Below, piece after piece: positions 54,925 to 64,000 of a stretch of DNA of 64,000 bases. Numbering within the stretch: position 1 is the first letter of the stretch; every line of letters starts with the position of its first letter. The translations under genes and the position numbers were made by a program. The stretch comes from Tautonia rosea (lineage in GTDB: Bacteria; Planctomycetota; Planctomycetia; Isosphaerales; Isosphaeraceae). The notes beneath the pieces were generated by a model. The model was given only the letters and a program-made list of their open reading frames with translations. It was not told the origin of the DNA and made no database searches. The stretch spans positions 1 to 64,000 of the forward strand of contig NZ_JABBYO010000001.1 in NCBI RefSeq assembly GCF_012958305.1, read 5' to 3'.

Positions 54925-56649
54925 ATGAGCCTCGCTCGATGGATCGAACGCTGGGCCTCCCGGCTTCGAGGCAACGCCGCTCGCCCGCAGCGGTCCGGTC
55001 TTCCCGCACTCGACCGGCTCGAGTCCCGAGAACTCCTCACTGCCGACCTTTTCGACGTGAAGGTGGTGTCGGCCTCAACCCCCGATTCCCAGGCCGTCGA
55101 TCTCCGATTTGAGGTTCGCGGACTGGCGGACGGAGTACAGCAGTCGATCGACTTCGGCATTTATCGCTCGATCAATGAGTCTTTTGATCCCATCCGCGAC
55201 CGCCGTGTCGGTTCGATTCGGGTCACCGTCGAGGGAGACGGCTCGGAGGTCCTGTCCGCGACCGAACGCATCGCCATCCCCGGAGGACTCCGACCCACCC
55301 CGGCCCGACCCTTCGTGCTGGCGGTCGCCGATCCTTCGGGCGTGCTCAACGAGTTCGACACCACCAACAATCTCGCCGGCTTTCGCAAACGGGTGCTCGG
55401 CGTTGTGACCCACGGGGGCGTCCAGACCTCCTCGTACCCCCCCGTCTGGGCAGTTCAACTCAGCGACGCCCTCCGAGAGGTCGGCTACGACGCGGTCATC
55501 ACCTACACCTGGGCCGGAGAGAGCCGCACGCCCGGCGCGGCCCCGAAGCAAGGGGCCAGGCTCGCCAACATCGTCCTGCACGCCTCGACCCTGTTTCCCG
55601 CAGACGAGCCGGTCGATCTGCACCTGATCGGCCACAGCCAGGGGACGGTGATCAACAGCGCGGCCTTGCTCACCCTTGAAAAGATCATCACCCCGCAACT
55701 CTCGGCCGGATTCACGCGAGCGACGATGCTCGACCCTCATGCTGCCAGCAACGGAGCGCCGGGCCAGGGGAGCTACACCCGAGACCTCGAAGGCTGGCTC
55801 ACCAAGCACGGCACCTCGGCCTATCAATGGATGGCGGGCGATCCCTTCGTCACCATCCCCGAGTATGTCGCCGAGGCCGAGGTCTACTACCAGCACACCC
55901 CCGTCGAGTTCGCTGGCCAGTCCTGGAGCAGCAACCTCTGGGGACAGGCCCCGGTCGTGGGGAAGGCTCAATACAGCGACCTGACCGGCCCCGGCATGGC
56001 GCACACCGGAGTCACCGGCGTCCAGACCTGGTACTACCTGAACGTCGTCCCGACGCTCGCCGAGGGGGGCACCTTCGTCAATCCGACCGCCCTGACCGGA
56101 CGACTCCTGGCGACCCCGAGCGATCGCACCCAGGGAGACCTGACCCGATCGAGCCTCGCCACCCCCACCTACTCCGGCACGGCCGCCCCTGGCGGCACCA
56201 TCCGCCTGTTGACCCAGATGGTCCCCGGCGGTGACTTTCACGCACTCGGCGAAACGACCGTGGCCGATGACGGTTCCTGGTCCATCACCACCGACGAGCT
56301 TCCCGGAGGCCATTACCGGATGATCGCCCGAGGCATCGTTCCGGCCGGTCGAGGTCCCTGGCGAAACCTCTACCCCCTCCTGCCGCTCGGCCGCCTGGCC
56401 GTTCGACCGGGATGGGATCAGGTTCGGCCTGAGACGCTCGACCACTTCGATCGACTGGGAACAACCGATCCCCCCCCGCTCCGCCGCTCGGCCGACGGCC
56501 CGAAAGGGCTCCCCGCCCCAATCCCTGACCGCCTTCTGGACCGATCCGCCCGGCCTCCCGAAACCTTCGAACTCTCCCCCGGCCGTGATCGGCTCATCGC
56601 CCGGATGGCCGAGCGCCTTTTGACCGAGCAGGGCCGATCGGGTTCCTGA
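54925..56649 (+). CDS. Exported alpha/beta hydrolase with planctomycete N-terminal motif
   Basis: A 574-residue protein. The N-terminus has a basic start and LPALDRLESRELLTADLF, the LE.R.LL-type segment common at the start of planctomycete surface proteins. A CARDB-like beta domain follows (about 40-150; VLNEFDTTNNLAGF). The hydrolase core has the nucleophile elbow LHLIGHSQGTVI with Ser in GHSQG, resembling esterases or lipases. A C-terminal beta region (SGTAAPGGTIRLLTQ) looks Big/Ig-like. ATG 54925 is chosen because AAGGAG stands seven bases upstream; an ATG six codons earlier is weaker. The substrate is unknown. Confidence 0.8.
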   Translation: MSLARWIERWASRLRGNAARPQRSGLPALDRLESRELLTADLFDVKVVSASTPDSQAVDLRFEVRGLADGVQQSIDFGIYRSINESFDPIRDRRVGSIRVTVEGDGSEVLSATERIAIPGGLRPTPARPFVLAVADPSGVLNEFDTTNNLAGFRKRVLGVVTHGGVQTSSYPPVWAVQLSDALREVGYDAVITYTWAGESRTPGAAPKQGARLANIVLHASTLFPADEPVDLHLIGHSQGTVINSAALLTLEKIITPQLSAGFTRATMLDPHAASNGAPGQGSYTRDLEGWLTKHGTSAYQWMAGDPFVTIPEYVAEAEVYYQHTPVEFAGQSWSSNLWGQAPVVGKAQYSDLTGPGMAHTGVTGVQTWYYLNVVPTLAEGGTFVNPTALTGRLLATPSDRTQGDLTRSSLATPTYSGTAAPGGTIRLLTQMVPGGDFHALGETTVADDGSWSITTDELPGGHYRMIARGIVPAGRGPWRNLYPLLPLGRLAVRPGWDQVRPETLDHFDRLGTTDPPPLRRSADGPKGLPAPIPDRLLDRSARPPETFELSPGRDRLIARMAERLLTEQGRSGS

Positions 56650-56705
56650 TGAGATGAACGAGAGTCGTGCCGTAGTGCCGCGTCCTCTCGAAATGGGTGG
56701 GATCC

Positions 56706-56800
56706 GGGTGCCCCGGGTTCCGCGCAGCGGACCCCGGGCCGGGAGGCGGCAGGCCCATGCGGCTTGGCCCGGGGTCCGCTGCGCGGAACCCGGGGCACCC
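56706..56800. repeat. Perfect 35-bp inverted repeat with 25-bp spacer
   Basis: Arms 56706-56740 and 56766-56800 are exact reverse complements over 35 bp and are very GC-rich, with inner palindromic pieces such as CCCCGGG and TCCGCGCAGCGGA. The spacer 56741-56765 carries no symmetry. It sits between the convergent hydrolase and GT4 genes, 57 bp after the first stop. It may be a REP-like or MITE-like repeat, or an extra-strong bidirectional terminator. Confidence 0.9.
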
Positions 56801-56906
56801 GCAGAAAATCCGTGAACCCACCGATGAAAACTGGAAAGCGGTACTACCCCTGTCAATCGACCCTTCGCCAAAGGACAATCGCTCCCGGCTGTCCTCCAGG
56901 GAATCG

Positions 56907-58082
56907 TCAGGCAGTCGCCTCGGCCTTGCTCGACCGCCGTCGAGGCCCGAGCCGCAGGGCCGTCTCGTAAAGCGCCAGGTAACGATCGACGTTCCGATCC
57001 ATGCAGATGTATTCCTCCGCAGCCGGTCGGGTCGCGGCGGCGAGGCGGGAGGCGAGGTTCGCGTCGGTGATGACCTCGATGATCCCATCGGCCAGGGCGT
57101 CGGAATCGACGGGCGTCAGCAAGCCCGCGCCGGTGTCGCCGAGCAGGTGCTGATAGTCGCCGTAGTTCGTTGCCACGATCGGCCGACCGGAGGCGAGGTA
57201 GACGGCCATCTTCGTCTGGACCGAGTCGTTCTCTCGACAGGCGAGCCGGGAATGCACCAGCACATCGGCCCGGCGGGTCAGGGCGGTGATCTCGTCGGGC
57301 GTCTTGCCCGTCAACACGATCAGACGATCGCCGAAGCGGCCGAGCTGCTGCCGGTACGCCTCGCCCACCTCGCTCGGCCCTCCCACCAGCACGCAACGGG
57401 CCTCGGGCACGGCCTCGGCCACTCGGGGGAAGCTGTCGAGGAGGATCGGGACCCCCTGGTTCGGGTCCCGGATATTCCCGACGTACATCACGACCTTGTG
57501 CTCAGGGCCGATGCCAGGGATCTCCGCCGCCGGGCCGGGTGCATAATCGGCCAGGTTCACTCCCGGATGGATGACCGCCACCCGATCGCTCGGCACCCCT
57601 TTCTCCTCGACCACGATCTTCTTGACGCCGTGGCCGAGTACGACCACCCCGCTCGCATACCGGCAGACCCGACGCTCCAGGGTCCGGTAGGTCCGGAAGA
57701 CCAGGCCGCGGCCCAGCTTATCCCGCTCGACTTCCTCGCCCAGCAGCGAGTGGATCGAGTAGATCATCGGCCACTTGTGGAGCTCGCAGGCCGCCAGGGC
57801 CCGCGTCGCGCCGCCGTAATGCTCGGCATGGACGAGGTCGAACGGGAACCGTTTGCGGATCTCGGCCATCCCGCTGATCCAGCGCGACGGGGTGAGGGTG
57901 AACGAGGGCGAGCCTTCGAACTCCCCCTCGAACGGTACGTCCCAGGGTCTTCGGAGCTTCAGGTAGGCGTGGGCCACATCCAGCCCCCGGCGCTTCAAGG
58001 CCCGGAAGACCTGGACCGCCAGCATCGCCGTGCCGTCGGTCTGCCCGACGATCGGGAACGAGGTGACCATCAAGATGCGCAT
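56907..58082 (-). CDS. Glycosyltransferase family 4
   Basis: A 391-residue GT-B enzyme. It starts MRILMVTSFPIVGQTDGTAML, has the acceptor-domain stretch FDLVHAEHYGGATRALAAC, the inter-domain VVVLGHGVKKIVV and VIHPGVNLADYAP, the donor-domain start VVMYVGNIRDPNQGVPILLD, and the E-x7-K style region SRLACRENDSVQTKMAVYLASGRPIV. GT4 enzymes transfer sugars from nucleotide donors onto lipid-linked or other acceptors. The sugar is not predictable. AGGAGG lies nine bases before the ATG. The AT-rich islet begins about 30 bp upstream of this start, separating it from the epimerase gene with which it may once have formed a surface-glycan cluster. Confidence 0.87.
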   Translation of the reverse strand: MRILMVTSFPIVGQTDGTAMLAVQVFRALKRRGLDVAHAYLKLRRPWDVPFEGEFEGSPSFTLTPSRWISGMAEIRKRFPFDLVHAEHYGGATRALAACELHKWPMIYSIHSLLGEEVERDKLGRGLVFRTYRTLERRVCRYASGVVVLGHGVKKIVVEEKGVPSDRVAVIHPGVNLADYAPGPAAEIPGIGPEHKVVMYVGNIRDPNQGVPILLDSFPRVAEAVPEARCVLVGGPSEVGEAYRQQLGRFGDRLIVLTGKTPDEITALTRRADVLVHSRLACRENDSVQTKMAVYLASGRPIVATNYGDYQHLLGDTGAGLLTPVDSDALADGIIEVITDANLASRLAAATRPAAEEYICMDRNVDRYLALYETALRLGPRRRSSKAEATA

Positions 58083-58216
58083 CGTTCGGGAACCTCCTTG
58101 CCCATGAACTGATCGAAATCAACGAAAATACGTAATGTGTTGCTTGTGCCCGCAATCATCAGAAGTCCTGCAATCGTAAACCAATTCTGAATGCTTCAGT
58201 GAATTAATATAAGAAG

Positions 58217-58900
58217 CTATCTTTCCACGACTATCGTTCGTAGTTGCTCAAGTACTAGGTTAATCTCACGTTCGGGACTGCTTTCGATTCTTGCCCACGG
58301 AGTCAATGACGGCTTCCCGTTTGGTAGTTTTCTACCCTTGGCGAACATGAAGTTTTGAGTTCCATCACTCAAACTCCAACGTGCGTGCACGAGTTCGTAG
58401 CCTGAAGTAATTATCCCAATCAATTCATCCCATTGAGAAACGTCATCGTCGTTTCGGAAAACCCATCTTTGCGAATCCCTGATATGACACATAAACTCTA
58501 CGACTGGCTCGTAAAGATTTTCTAGAATTCTGGAAGGCCAAGCTCTGTTGTCATCATTGTACTCTAATCGACCAAAAGACAAATGAAATAGTCTAGTGTT
58601 AATTAAACTTCTATCCTGTTCTGGCAACAAATTTTCTTTTCTGGGAAAATCATAATCTTCCGACACGACATCCCGCTTGCCCCTGCGGTCGCGCTTCTCT
58701 TCGCTGGTTTCCAAAAAATCGTAAAGCAGGCGGGCGTGAGCCATTCGGGTGAAGTTGATGTATTCCCACTGGCTATAATCCCAAACGAAATAAAGCGGAA
58801 CTCCAAATGCATGCAGTATTTCGTACTTAATCGAGTCGGCAAAAACAGAGATTTTCTCTGCTTTTGTAGGTCCAAGGTCTTGGTCTTTTTGCTTTTTCAT
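58217..58900 (-). CDS. Unknown protein in an AT-rich islet, probably acquired
   Basis: A 227-residue soluble protein I do not recognise. Codons are rich in A and T (AAA, ATT, TCT), unlike every neighbour, which suggests horizontal transfer. The N-terminal third is helical, with FGVPLYFVWDYSQWEYINF and then RMAHARLLYDFLETSEEKRD; the middle has SLINTRLFHLSFGRLEYND, and the end is WARIESSPEREINLVLEQLR. No signal peptide, membrane helix or catalytic motif is certain. Its ATG overlaps the stop of a short upstream frame by three bases. Small accessory islets of this kind sometimes carry defence or toxin-antitoxin genes, but nothing here proves such a role. Confidence 0.72.
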   Translation of the reverse strand: MKKQKDQDLGPTKAEKISVFADSIKYEILHAFGVPLYFVWDYSQWEYINFTRMAHARLLYDFLETSEEKRDRRGKRDVVSEDYDFPRKENLLPEQDRSLINTRLFHLSFGRLEYNDDNRAWPSRILENLYEPVVEFMCHIRDSQRWVFRNDDDVSQWDELIGIITSGYELVHARWSLSDGTQNFMFAKGRKLPNGKPSLTPWARIESSPEREINLVLEQLRTIVVER

Positions 58901-59031
58901 GTGAGAGCCTTGGCAATCAAATCAAGTTGACATTCCAATATAAATGAGACGACATCTTCAGGCTTTCTCCATCGTTCCGGGGATTTTATGACAAACTCTC
59001 GAAAACTGGCAAGTCTTATTGGGCTCTTCAA
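58897..59031 (-). CDS. Possible 44-residue remnant ORF coupled to the islet gene
   Basis: The frame ends ECQLDLIAKALT with TGA overlapping the ATG of the 227-residue gene, which normally means translational coupling. Only the last 44 codons (from a possible TTG at 59031) have the AT-rich composition of the islet; further upstream the frame enters GC-rich DNA and is not credible. The piece RWRKPEDVVSFILECQLDLI looks like real protein sequence. Either it is a tiny gene or the 3' end of a larger gene cut at the islet border near 59045. Confidence 0.35.
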   Translation of the reverse strand: MKSPIRLASFREFVIKSPERWRKPEDVVSFILECQLDLIAKALT

Positions 59032-59215
59032 ATTACTAGTGTGATTGTCGCTCAGGGAAGAAATTCTGGCCTTGCCAGCACCGGCCGATCGGGCTACGAT
59101 CCCTCGACGCAACCGGGCGCCTTGATCGCCCGACACCCAGGGACGACCACGAAGGATCGACGCCGGCCCTCCCCAGCAGCGCCGGCGGCACGTTGCCACG
59201 AGGGCAAAAGACATC

Positions 59216-60283
59216 ATGAAAGTGCTCGTGACCGGCAGCAGCGGCTTGATCGGCTCGGAGGCCGTTCGTTACTTCGACGCCAAGGCCGACGCCGTCTATG
59301 GGATCGACAACAACATGCGGGCCGACTTCTTCGGGCCCGACGGCGATACCTCCTGGACCCTCCGCAACCTCCGGGAATCCTGCGACAACTTCGAGCATCG
59401 GAACCTCGACATCCGAGACCGAGACGCGATGCTCAAGGTGATCGAGGACACCCAGCCCGACCTCATCCTCCACTGCGCCGCCCAGCCCTCGCACGATCTG
59501 GCCAAGTTCCGGCCGTTCGACGACTTCGACGTCAACGCCGTTGGCACCCTGAACCTGCTCGAAGCGACCCGGCTGCATGCTCCCGAGGCCGTGTTCATCC
59601 TCATGAGCACGAACAAGGTCTACGGCGACGCCCCGAACGAGCTGCCCCTGGTCGAGCTGCCGACCCGCTACGACTACGCCCGGCCCGAGGATTACGAGGG
59701 CGTGGCCGAGGACTGCCGGACCGACCGCAGCACCCACAGCCTGTTCGGCTGCAGCAAGCTGGCCGGCGACATCATGACCCAGGAATACGGCCGCTACTTC
59801 GGCATGAAGACCGGCGTCTTCCGAGGCGGCTGCCTGACCGGCCCCTTCCATAGCGCCGTGCCGTTGCACGGGTTCCTCGCCTACATGGCCCGCGTGGCCC
59901 TGAACGGGGGGACCTACAACGTCATCGGCTACAAGGGGAAGCAGGTCCGCGACCAGATCCACAGCGAGGACGTCGCCCGGGCCTTCGAGGCCTTCTACCG
60001 CGACCCGAGGCCGGGCGAGGTCTACAACCTCGGCGGCGGCCGGGGCAACGCCGCGAGCCTGCTGGAGCTGCTCGACCGCTTCGGCCAGCTTGCCGGGCGG
60101 ACCATCCCTCAGACCTACGAGGAAACGAACCGGGTCGGCGACCACATCTGCTACATGACCGACCTCCGCAAGTTCCGCTCCCACTACCCCGACTGGGAGC
60201 TGACCTTCAGCCTCGACGACATCGTCGACGACGTCTTCCAGACCTTGCACCGTCTGCGCCCGGTCGCCGCAAAGGCGGGGTGA
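59216..60283 (+). CDS. NAD-dependent sugar epimerase, CDP-paratose 2-epimerase-like
   Basis: A 355-residue short-chain dehydrogenase-type enzyme. The NAD motif is GSSGLIGSE (7-15), followed by [20 protein letters not shown], which is typical of the CDP-paratose/tyvelose epimerase group, and [15 protein letters not shown]. The usual active-site YxxxK reads F177-G-C-S-K181 in [12 protein letters not shown]; related sequences I recall also have Phe, so this is probably a family trait rather than a defect. [23 protein letters not shown] and [16 protein letters not shown] follow. The product may feed surface-glycan synthesis; the true substrate needs testing. Confidence 0.85.
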   Translation: MKVLVTGSSGLIGSEAVRYFDAKADAVYGIDNNMRADFFGPDGDTSWTLRNLRESCDNFEHRNLDIRDRDAMLKVIEDTQPDLILHCAAQPSHDLAKFRPFDDFDVNAVGTLNLLEATRLHAPEAVFILMSTNKVYGDAPNELPLVELPTRYDYARPEDYEGVAEDCRTDRSTHSLFGCSKLAGDIMTQEYGRYFGMKTGVFRGGCLTGPFHSAVPLHGFLAYMARVALNGGTYNVIGYKGKQVRDQIHSEDVARAFEAFYRDPRPGEVYNLGGGRGNAASLLELLDRFGQLAGRTIPQTYEETNRVGDHICYMTDLRKFRSHYPDWELTFSLDDIVDDVFQTLHRLRPVAAKAG

Positions 60284-60376
60284 TTGTGCATGTCAAGGAC
60301 TGTTCTCGGCATGCCGGTTGCTCTTGGTTCTCCCGAGAGCAACCGGTTCTTGATTCACAACGCCGAGGAGTTCCTG

Positions 60377-61096
60377 ATGTTCCTGCACCGCAAGCGCCCG
60401 CTGTTCCCGGTCAAGGTTGGTGAGGTGAACCCGAAGTTTGCCCAGAAGCTGCTCGAACAGTTCGGCGGCCGATCGGGCGAATTTACGGCGATGACCGAGT
60501 ACTTCGTCCAGAGCTTCGGTTGCGATCACAAGGGGATCCGCGACATGCTCATGGACGTCGCCACGGAGGAGATCGGCCACCTGGAGATGGTCGGCCTGAT
60601 GATCGAACAGCTCACCCGAGGGGCCGAGCGTGAGGAAGCTTACGAGGACACCTTGTTCTCGGTCATGGGCAAGAGCCCTCACTTTCTCGACTCGATGGGC
60701 AACGCCTGGACGAGCGACTGGATTCGAGCCTCGGGCGACCCCGTGGCCGACCTGAAGCACAACATTTCGGCCGAGGCCGGCGCAAAGATGGCCTACGAAC
60801 GGCTCATCAAGCTCACCGACGACCCCGGCTGCAAGGAGACGCTGACCTACCTGATGGCCCGCGAAATCTCGCATCAGAAGATGTTCCAGCAGGCCCTTGC
60901 GAGCCTCGGTAAGGAGTTCGAGGGGGAACTGGAACCTGAGACCGAGCTGAACACCTATTACAACCTCTCCAACGACGGCCAGGGTGATGTCGGCCTCGGC
61001 ACCGACGAGCGCGGCCCCTGGAACGAAGGCGAGTGGCAGTACCTCGACAACCCCGACGAGGCGCTCCACTCCAAGGTCGAAGGTCCGAAGGGCTGA
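60377..61096 (+). CDS. Manganese catalase
   Basis: A 239-residue di-manganese catalase that converts hydrogen peroxide to water and oxygen. It starts [19 protein letters not shown], and the ligand positions fit the family: Glu35 in GRSGEFTAM, Glu65 and His68 in [14 protein letters not shown], then Glu in [13 protein letters not shown] and His in [11 protein letters not shown]. The match of Glu35 numbering with known enzymes, and GAGGAG six bases upstream, support the ATG at 60377 over the longer frame from 60284. It is shorter than many relatives at the C-terminus. It lies 93 bp after the epimerase gene on the same strand and ends 226 bp before an aminotransferase gene. Confidence 0.92.
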   Translation: MFLHRKRPLFPVKVGEVNPKFAQKLLEQFGGRSGEFTAMTEYFVQSFGCDHKGIRDMLMDVATEEIGHLEMVGLMIEQLTRGAEREEAYEDTLFSVMGKSPHFLDSMGNAWTSDWIRASGDPVADLKHNISAEAGAKMAYERLIKLTDDPGCKETLTYLMAREISHQKMFQQALASLGKEFEGELEPETELNTYYNLSNDGQGDVGLGTDERGPWNEGEWQYLDNPDEALHSKVEGPKG

Positions 61097-61322
61097 GCCC
61101 CGCCCGGGATTCATTCGTCCCCTGTTGCCGAAGCCAATCCTACAAGGGCGGCGGGCCAGTCATGGTTCGCCGCCCTTGGCTCGTTTCCAGAGCGAGACCC
61201 GACCTCAAAGAAGCGAAACCGGGCGCATGCGCCGAGAACGGGCAAGGATATACTGGAGCTTGCTGCCAACCCATTGGGTGACTGCCCCCGCAGTTCGTCT
61301 ACCGACCCCGGTCCCGACCCCC

Positions 61323-62570
61323 ATGCTGAACGATACCCCCGACCCCTCCCAGACGTCCGAGGCTCTTGGGCCGATGCCGATCGAGGTGTCGGCGCGGGTG
61401 AAGAACCTGCCGCCGTACCTGTTCGGGAAGATCAACGCGTTGAAGGCCCAGAAGCGAAGGGCCGGAGACGACGTGATCGACCTGGGGATGGGCAACCCGA
61501 CCGACCCGCCCGAATCGTGGGTCGTCGACAAGCTCTGCGAGGCCGCCCGAGACGCCCGGAACCACCGCTACAGCGTGGCTCAGGGAATCGACAACCTGCG
61601 GCGAGAGGTGGCCAAGCGGTACGAGTCGCGCTTCGGCGTGACGCTCGACCCGGACGAGGAGATCGTCACCACGATCGGATCGAAGGAAGGGTTCAGCCAC
61701 ATGTGTCTGGCCCTGCTCGGTCCCGGCGACACGGCGCTGGCCCCCGCCCCGACCTTCCCGATCCATGCCCATGCTGTTGCGCTGGCAAATGCAAACGTGA
61801 TTGCCCTCGATATTACCGATCCGCAACGATTCCTGGCCAATGTGGCCGAGATGTGCACGCATCTGTACCCCAGGCCGAAAGTTCTGATCCTGAACTATCC
61901 GCACAACCCGACGGCGACGGTTGTCGAGCCGAGCTTCTTCGAGGAGATCGTCTCCCTGGCCCGCCGCTTCCACTTCGCGGTGATCCACGACTTTGCCTAC
62001 GGCGATATCGGCTTCGACGGCTATGAGCCGCCCAGCTTCCTCTCGGCCAAGGGAGCCAAGGACGTCGGCTGCGAGTTCACGACGATGTCCAAGGGGTACA
62101 ACATGGCCGGCTGGCGTGTTGGCTTTGCCGCAGGCAATCGGGCGATGATCAACGCGTTAAAATCCATTAAAGGTTATTATGATTATGGCCTGTTCCAGGC
62201 CGTGCAGATCGCGGCTATTGTGGCGCTTCGGCACGGTGAGGAGGCTCGACGGGTCCAGGTGCTGGAGTACCAGAAGCGGCGCGATGTGCTGGTCGAAGGA
62301 CTGAACCGCCAGGGCTGGGACGTTCCGAGGCCGAAGGCGGGGATGTTCGTCTGGGCACCGATCCCCGAGCCGTGGCGATCGCGCATGGGCTCCATTGACT
62401 TCGCCATGAAGCTGATCGAGGAGGCCGATGTCGCCGTCAGCCCCGGCCGAGGCTTCGGCGACGCCGGCGAGGGGTTCCTGCGGCTTGCCCTGGTCGAGAA
62501 CGACCAGCGTTTGCGCCAGGCAGTCCGGCAGATCACGCGATGCCTGAGGAGCGAGTCGAAGGATGCGTGA
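61323..62570 (+). CDS. PLP-dependent class I/II aminotransferase (AlaC / LL-DAP aminotransferase-like)
   Basis: A 415-residue fold-type I aminotransferase. Segments include [83 protein letters not shown] and [21 protein letters not shown]. The Schiff-base lysine is Lys257 in [15 protein letters not shown] and the substrate-carboxylate Arg is in LRLALVEN. The pattern is closest to alanine/valine- or diaminopimelate-type enzymes. The start is uncertain: ATG 61323 lacks a strong ribosome binding site and another ATG lies 17 codons downstream. The frame from 60984 overlaps the catalase gene and is rejected. Confidence 0.85.
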   Translation: MLNDTPDPSQTSEALGPMPIEVSARVKNLPPYLFGKINALKAQKRRAGDDVIDLGMGNPTDPPESWVVDKLCEAARDARNHRYSVAQGIDNLRREVAKRYESRFGVTLDPDEEIVTTIGSKEGFSHMCLALLGPGDTALAPAPTFPIHAHAVALANANVIALDITDPQRFLANVAEMCTHLYPRPKVLILNYPHNPTATVVEPSFFEEIVSLARRFHFAVIHDFAYGDIGFDGYEPPSFLSAKGAKDVGCEFTTMSKGYNMAGWRVGFAAGNRAMINALKSIKGYYDYGLFQAVQIAAIVALRHGEEARRVQVLEYQKRRDVLVEGLNRQGWDVPRPKAGMFVWAPIPEPWRSRMGSIDFAMKLIEEADVAVSPGRGFGDAGEGFLRLALVENDQRLRQAVRQITRCLRSESKDA

Positions 62571-62607
62571 GTGGTGATTTGTCAAAGAGCGGTCCCGGGA
62601 CGCGTTG

Positions 62608-64000
62608 TCAGTCCTGGTTCAGGTGCTCGACGGCGCGTTGCAGGGCGTGCAAGAGGATCGGGGCGGCCTGGGGTCCGATGCTGTTAACCTCGCCGTACTG
62701 GGCCTTTTCGCGGTCGTAGGCAAACGGGGGTTTGCGGTCCCACTGACGGCAGGGGATGATGTAGCCGACCTCGTCGTTGGCCAGGCCAAGGATGAGGAGC
62801 GGGCCGTCGGGCAGGGTGTCCAGGACGCTCGGCTCGATCGGGGCGTCGGGGAAGTCGGCGTTCGGGTCGGCGGGGTCCTCGACCTGGCCAGCGACCAGCT
62901 CCGGGTAGAGTTCTCCGGGGATGGCGGCGACGTGCAAGCGGCCGAGCCGCACGGCCGCGACCTCGGTCTGGACCGCCAGCGAGCCGAGGACGTTGCGTCG
63001 CCCGAGCGGCCGGCCCGGCGTGTACGGGTCGCCCGTCCATCGGTAGCCGAGGCGGTCGAGCACCCCGGCGGCCCTCGCCAGTCGGTAAAGGGAGTTCTCC
63101 AGGGGGAGCCAGACCGGGAGGCGAGAGACGGCGAAGGGAGTCAATTCGATCGGTGAGGCCCCGGCGATCGCCTGGTCGGTCAAATCGGCAATGGCCACGC
63201 CGTAAGCCTCGGCGAAGGCGAATTCCCCCTCCTCGTAGAAGGTGCCGTCGGGCCTCGTCAGGACGTCCTCGGCCGCGCTCATCAGGCCGCCGATGGCCCC
63301 CGTCATGTAAACGACCGGGGCCTGGTGTCGCTGTTCCAGGGTCCGGACGGTCGCCTCGGGGAAGTCGGCCGTGATCAGGGTGTTCCTGCTGCCGAGGTTC
63401 TCCGGGTGGCAGTTCCACTGCACGAGCAGGCCGATCGGCGGGCCGCCCTCGGGGGGATCGAAGCGGAGGGCGCGGAGGACGCCGTCCTTGACGACCGGCT
63501 GGCGGCTATCGGCCAGGAGCGACTCGTCGGCGGCGGTCCCGTACGAGGCGACGGCGTGCGCGAGGGCCGCTTCCGCCTCCCGAACCGAGGCGACGATGCC
63601 GTGCTCGACCTGCTTTAAGTAGTCGCGATTGACGCCCGAAACGACAGGAGAAGGCCCCCAGAGGCCGATCACGTCGGGGCCTTCGTGATTATGGGTCGAG
63701 CTGACCAGGACATACGTCATGTCCTTCAGCCGATTTCGAACCGCCTCGGTCAGTTCGAGCTGCACGCCGATCAGATCGACCGAGACCAGGGCGATCGTCT
63801 CCTCACCGTGGCGGAGGACGACAGCGCGGGACCAGATCGGGTCGTGCACGCCGGTCGCTCGGCGATCCTGACCGTAGCCGGCGATGAAGACAGGAGGGGC
63901 GCCGTCACCGACCTCGGGGGTAATGTCAGCCTTGCCGAATCCGACCAGGAGTGTCTCGGACAATGAGTTCGCGCTCGCGGGTCCCGGATCGAGCGACAGC
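62608..64000 (-). CDS. Neutral ceramidase-like (alkaline ceramidase N-terminal domain) protein, possibly partial at the window edge
   Basis: At least 451 residues. The family start LVGFGKADITPEVGDGAPPVFIAGYG is followed by the zinc-binding THNHEGPDVIGLWG, WNCHPENLGSRNTLITADFP and YMTGAIGGLMS, then LHVAAIPGELYPELV and a C-terminal LGLANDEVGYIIP. Bacterial neutral ceramidases hydrolyse N-acyl sphingolipids, but many planctomycete members probably act on other amides or esters. A TTG at 63963 would give the shown start, but the frame stays open to the window end without a stop, so the true start, perhaps with a signal peptide, may lie beyond position 64000. It converges with the aminotransferase gene. 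Confidence 0.82.
   Translation of the reverse strand, partial: LSLDPGPASANSLSETLLVGFGKADITPEVGDGAPPVFIAGYGQDRRATGVHDPIWSRAVVLRHGEETIALVSVDLIGVQLELTEAVRNRLKDMTYVLVSSTHNHEGPDVIGLWGPSPVVSGVNRDYLKQVEHGIVASVREAEAALAHAVASYGTAADESLLADSRQPVVKDGVLRALRFDPPEGGPPIGLLVQWNCHPENLGSRNTLITADFPEATVRTLEQRHQAPVVYMTGAIGGLMSAAEDVLTRPDGTFYEEGEFAFAEAYGVAIADLTDQAIAGASPIELTPFAVSRLPVWLPLENSLYRLARAAGVLDRLGYRWTGDPYTPGRPLGRRNVLGSLAVQTEVAAVRLGRLHVAAIPGELYPELVAGQVEDPADPNADFPDAPIEPSVLDTLPDGPLLILGLANDEVGYIIPCRQWDRKPPFAYDREKAQYGEVNSIGPQAAPILLHALQRAVEHLNQD

Noticed and set aside
55075-57396. Minus-strand frame of 773 codons opposite the exported hydrolase
   Set aside because: Low-complexity Gly/Arg product without motifs, overlapping two real genes and the inverted repeat; best explained as GC-driven shadow.
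59741-59758. Loss of the catalytic Tyr in the epimerase (FxxxK)
   Set aside because: As far as I recall, related planctomycete sequences also have Phe here, so it was not reported as a defect.
60984-61322. N-terminal extension of the aminotransferase frame
   Set aside because: It overlaps the Mn-catalase gene in another frame and has no aminotransferase similarity.
1-64000. CRISPR arrays, rRNA genes or a complete prophage
   Set aside because: No regularly spaced repeats with unique spacers, no rRNA-like stretch and no phage structural genes were found.

Overview
The window is high-GC bacterial DNA whose gene content points to a planctomycete, probably of the Isosphaeraceae type. The supporting markers are a PSD1-type cytochrome/DUF1549/DUF1553 protein followed by a DUF1501 protein, a DUF1080 (3-keto-disaccharide hydrolase) protein, Tat-exported Gfo/Idh oxidoreductase, a surface hydrolase carrying the N-terminal RLESRELL-type planctomycete motif, a membrane-anchored Ser/Thr kinase and a regulatory PTS. 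The taxonomic call is inference from these families; no rRNA is present and no tRNA was found.

Layout. 1-2.8 kb is a graveyard of mobile elements: a serine recombinase with an in-frame amber codon and its small overlapping partner ORF, an IS4-type transposase cut off at its last catalytic motif, and an IS5-type transposase cut after about 70 residues. 3-13 kb holds ordinary housekeeping and transport genes: a Zn/Cd-type P1B ATPase with a dyad around its -10 box, a DUF1080 protein, two DMT-superfamily exporters (EamA and a SugE-like SMR), a GlmU-like nucleotidyltransferase, a phosphodiesterase, and a coupled TolC-like/lipoprotein pair. 13.7-20 kb has a lactate permease, then hpf-ptsN and ptsH-ptsI, then a DUF2344 protein directly before an RNase E/G whose S1 domain carries an insertion of roughly 600 charged residues. 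23.7-29.5 kb has leuB, a Ser/Thr kinase, a zinc-binding small protein and a YfhO-like membrane protein.

29.6-45.6 kb is rich in glycan and surface functions: a GT4 enzyme; a GntR regulator 12 bp upstream of the PSD1/DUF1501 pair; a GT39-like membrane protein; and a compact export/assembly operon made of a Wzm/Wzt-like ABC transporter, two successive double-GT4 proteins of about 826 residues that look like a tandem duplication, and a small coiled-coil protein, joined by 1-4 bp overlaps. 45.6-56.6 kb contains two paralogous small membrane proteins, glpK, a Tat-exported oxidoreductase, a Vms1/eRF1-like protein, a DegT aminotransferase, a proline-rich lipoprotein, a stand-alone cNMP-binding protein and a secreted hydrolase. 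56.7-64 kb has a perfect 35-bp inverted repeat, another GT4, a roughly 950-bp AT-rich islet with an unknown gene, a CDP-paratose-2-epimerase-like enzyme, Mn-catalase, an aminotransferase and a ceramidase-like enzyme running off the right edge.

The points most worth a second look are the RNase E/G insertion, the duplicated double-glycosyltransferase export operon, the AT-rich islet, the 35-bp inverted repeat and the direct-repeat/palindrome ahead of the GntR gene. Many ends of convergent genes carry strong GC-rich hairpins, mostly without a T tract. Start sites were chosen by ribosome binding sites where visible. Functions come from recognised motifs; no database search was possible.
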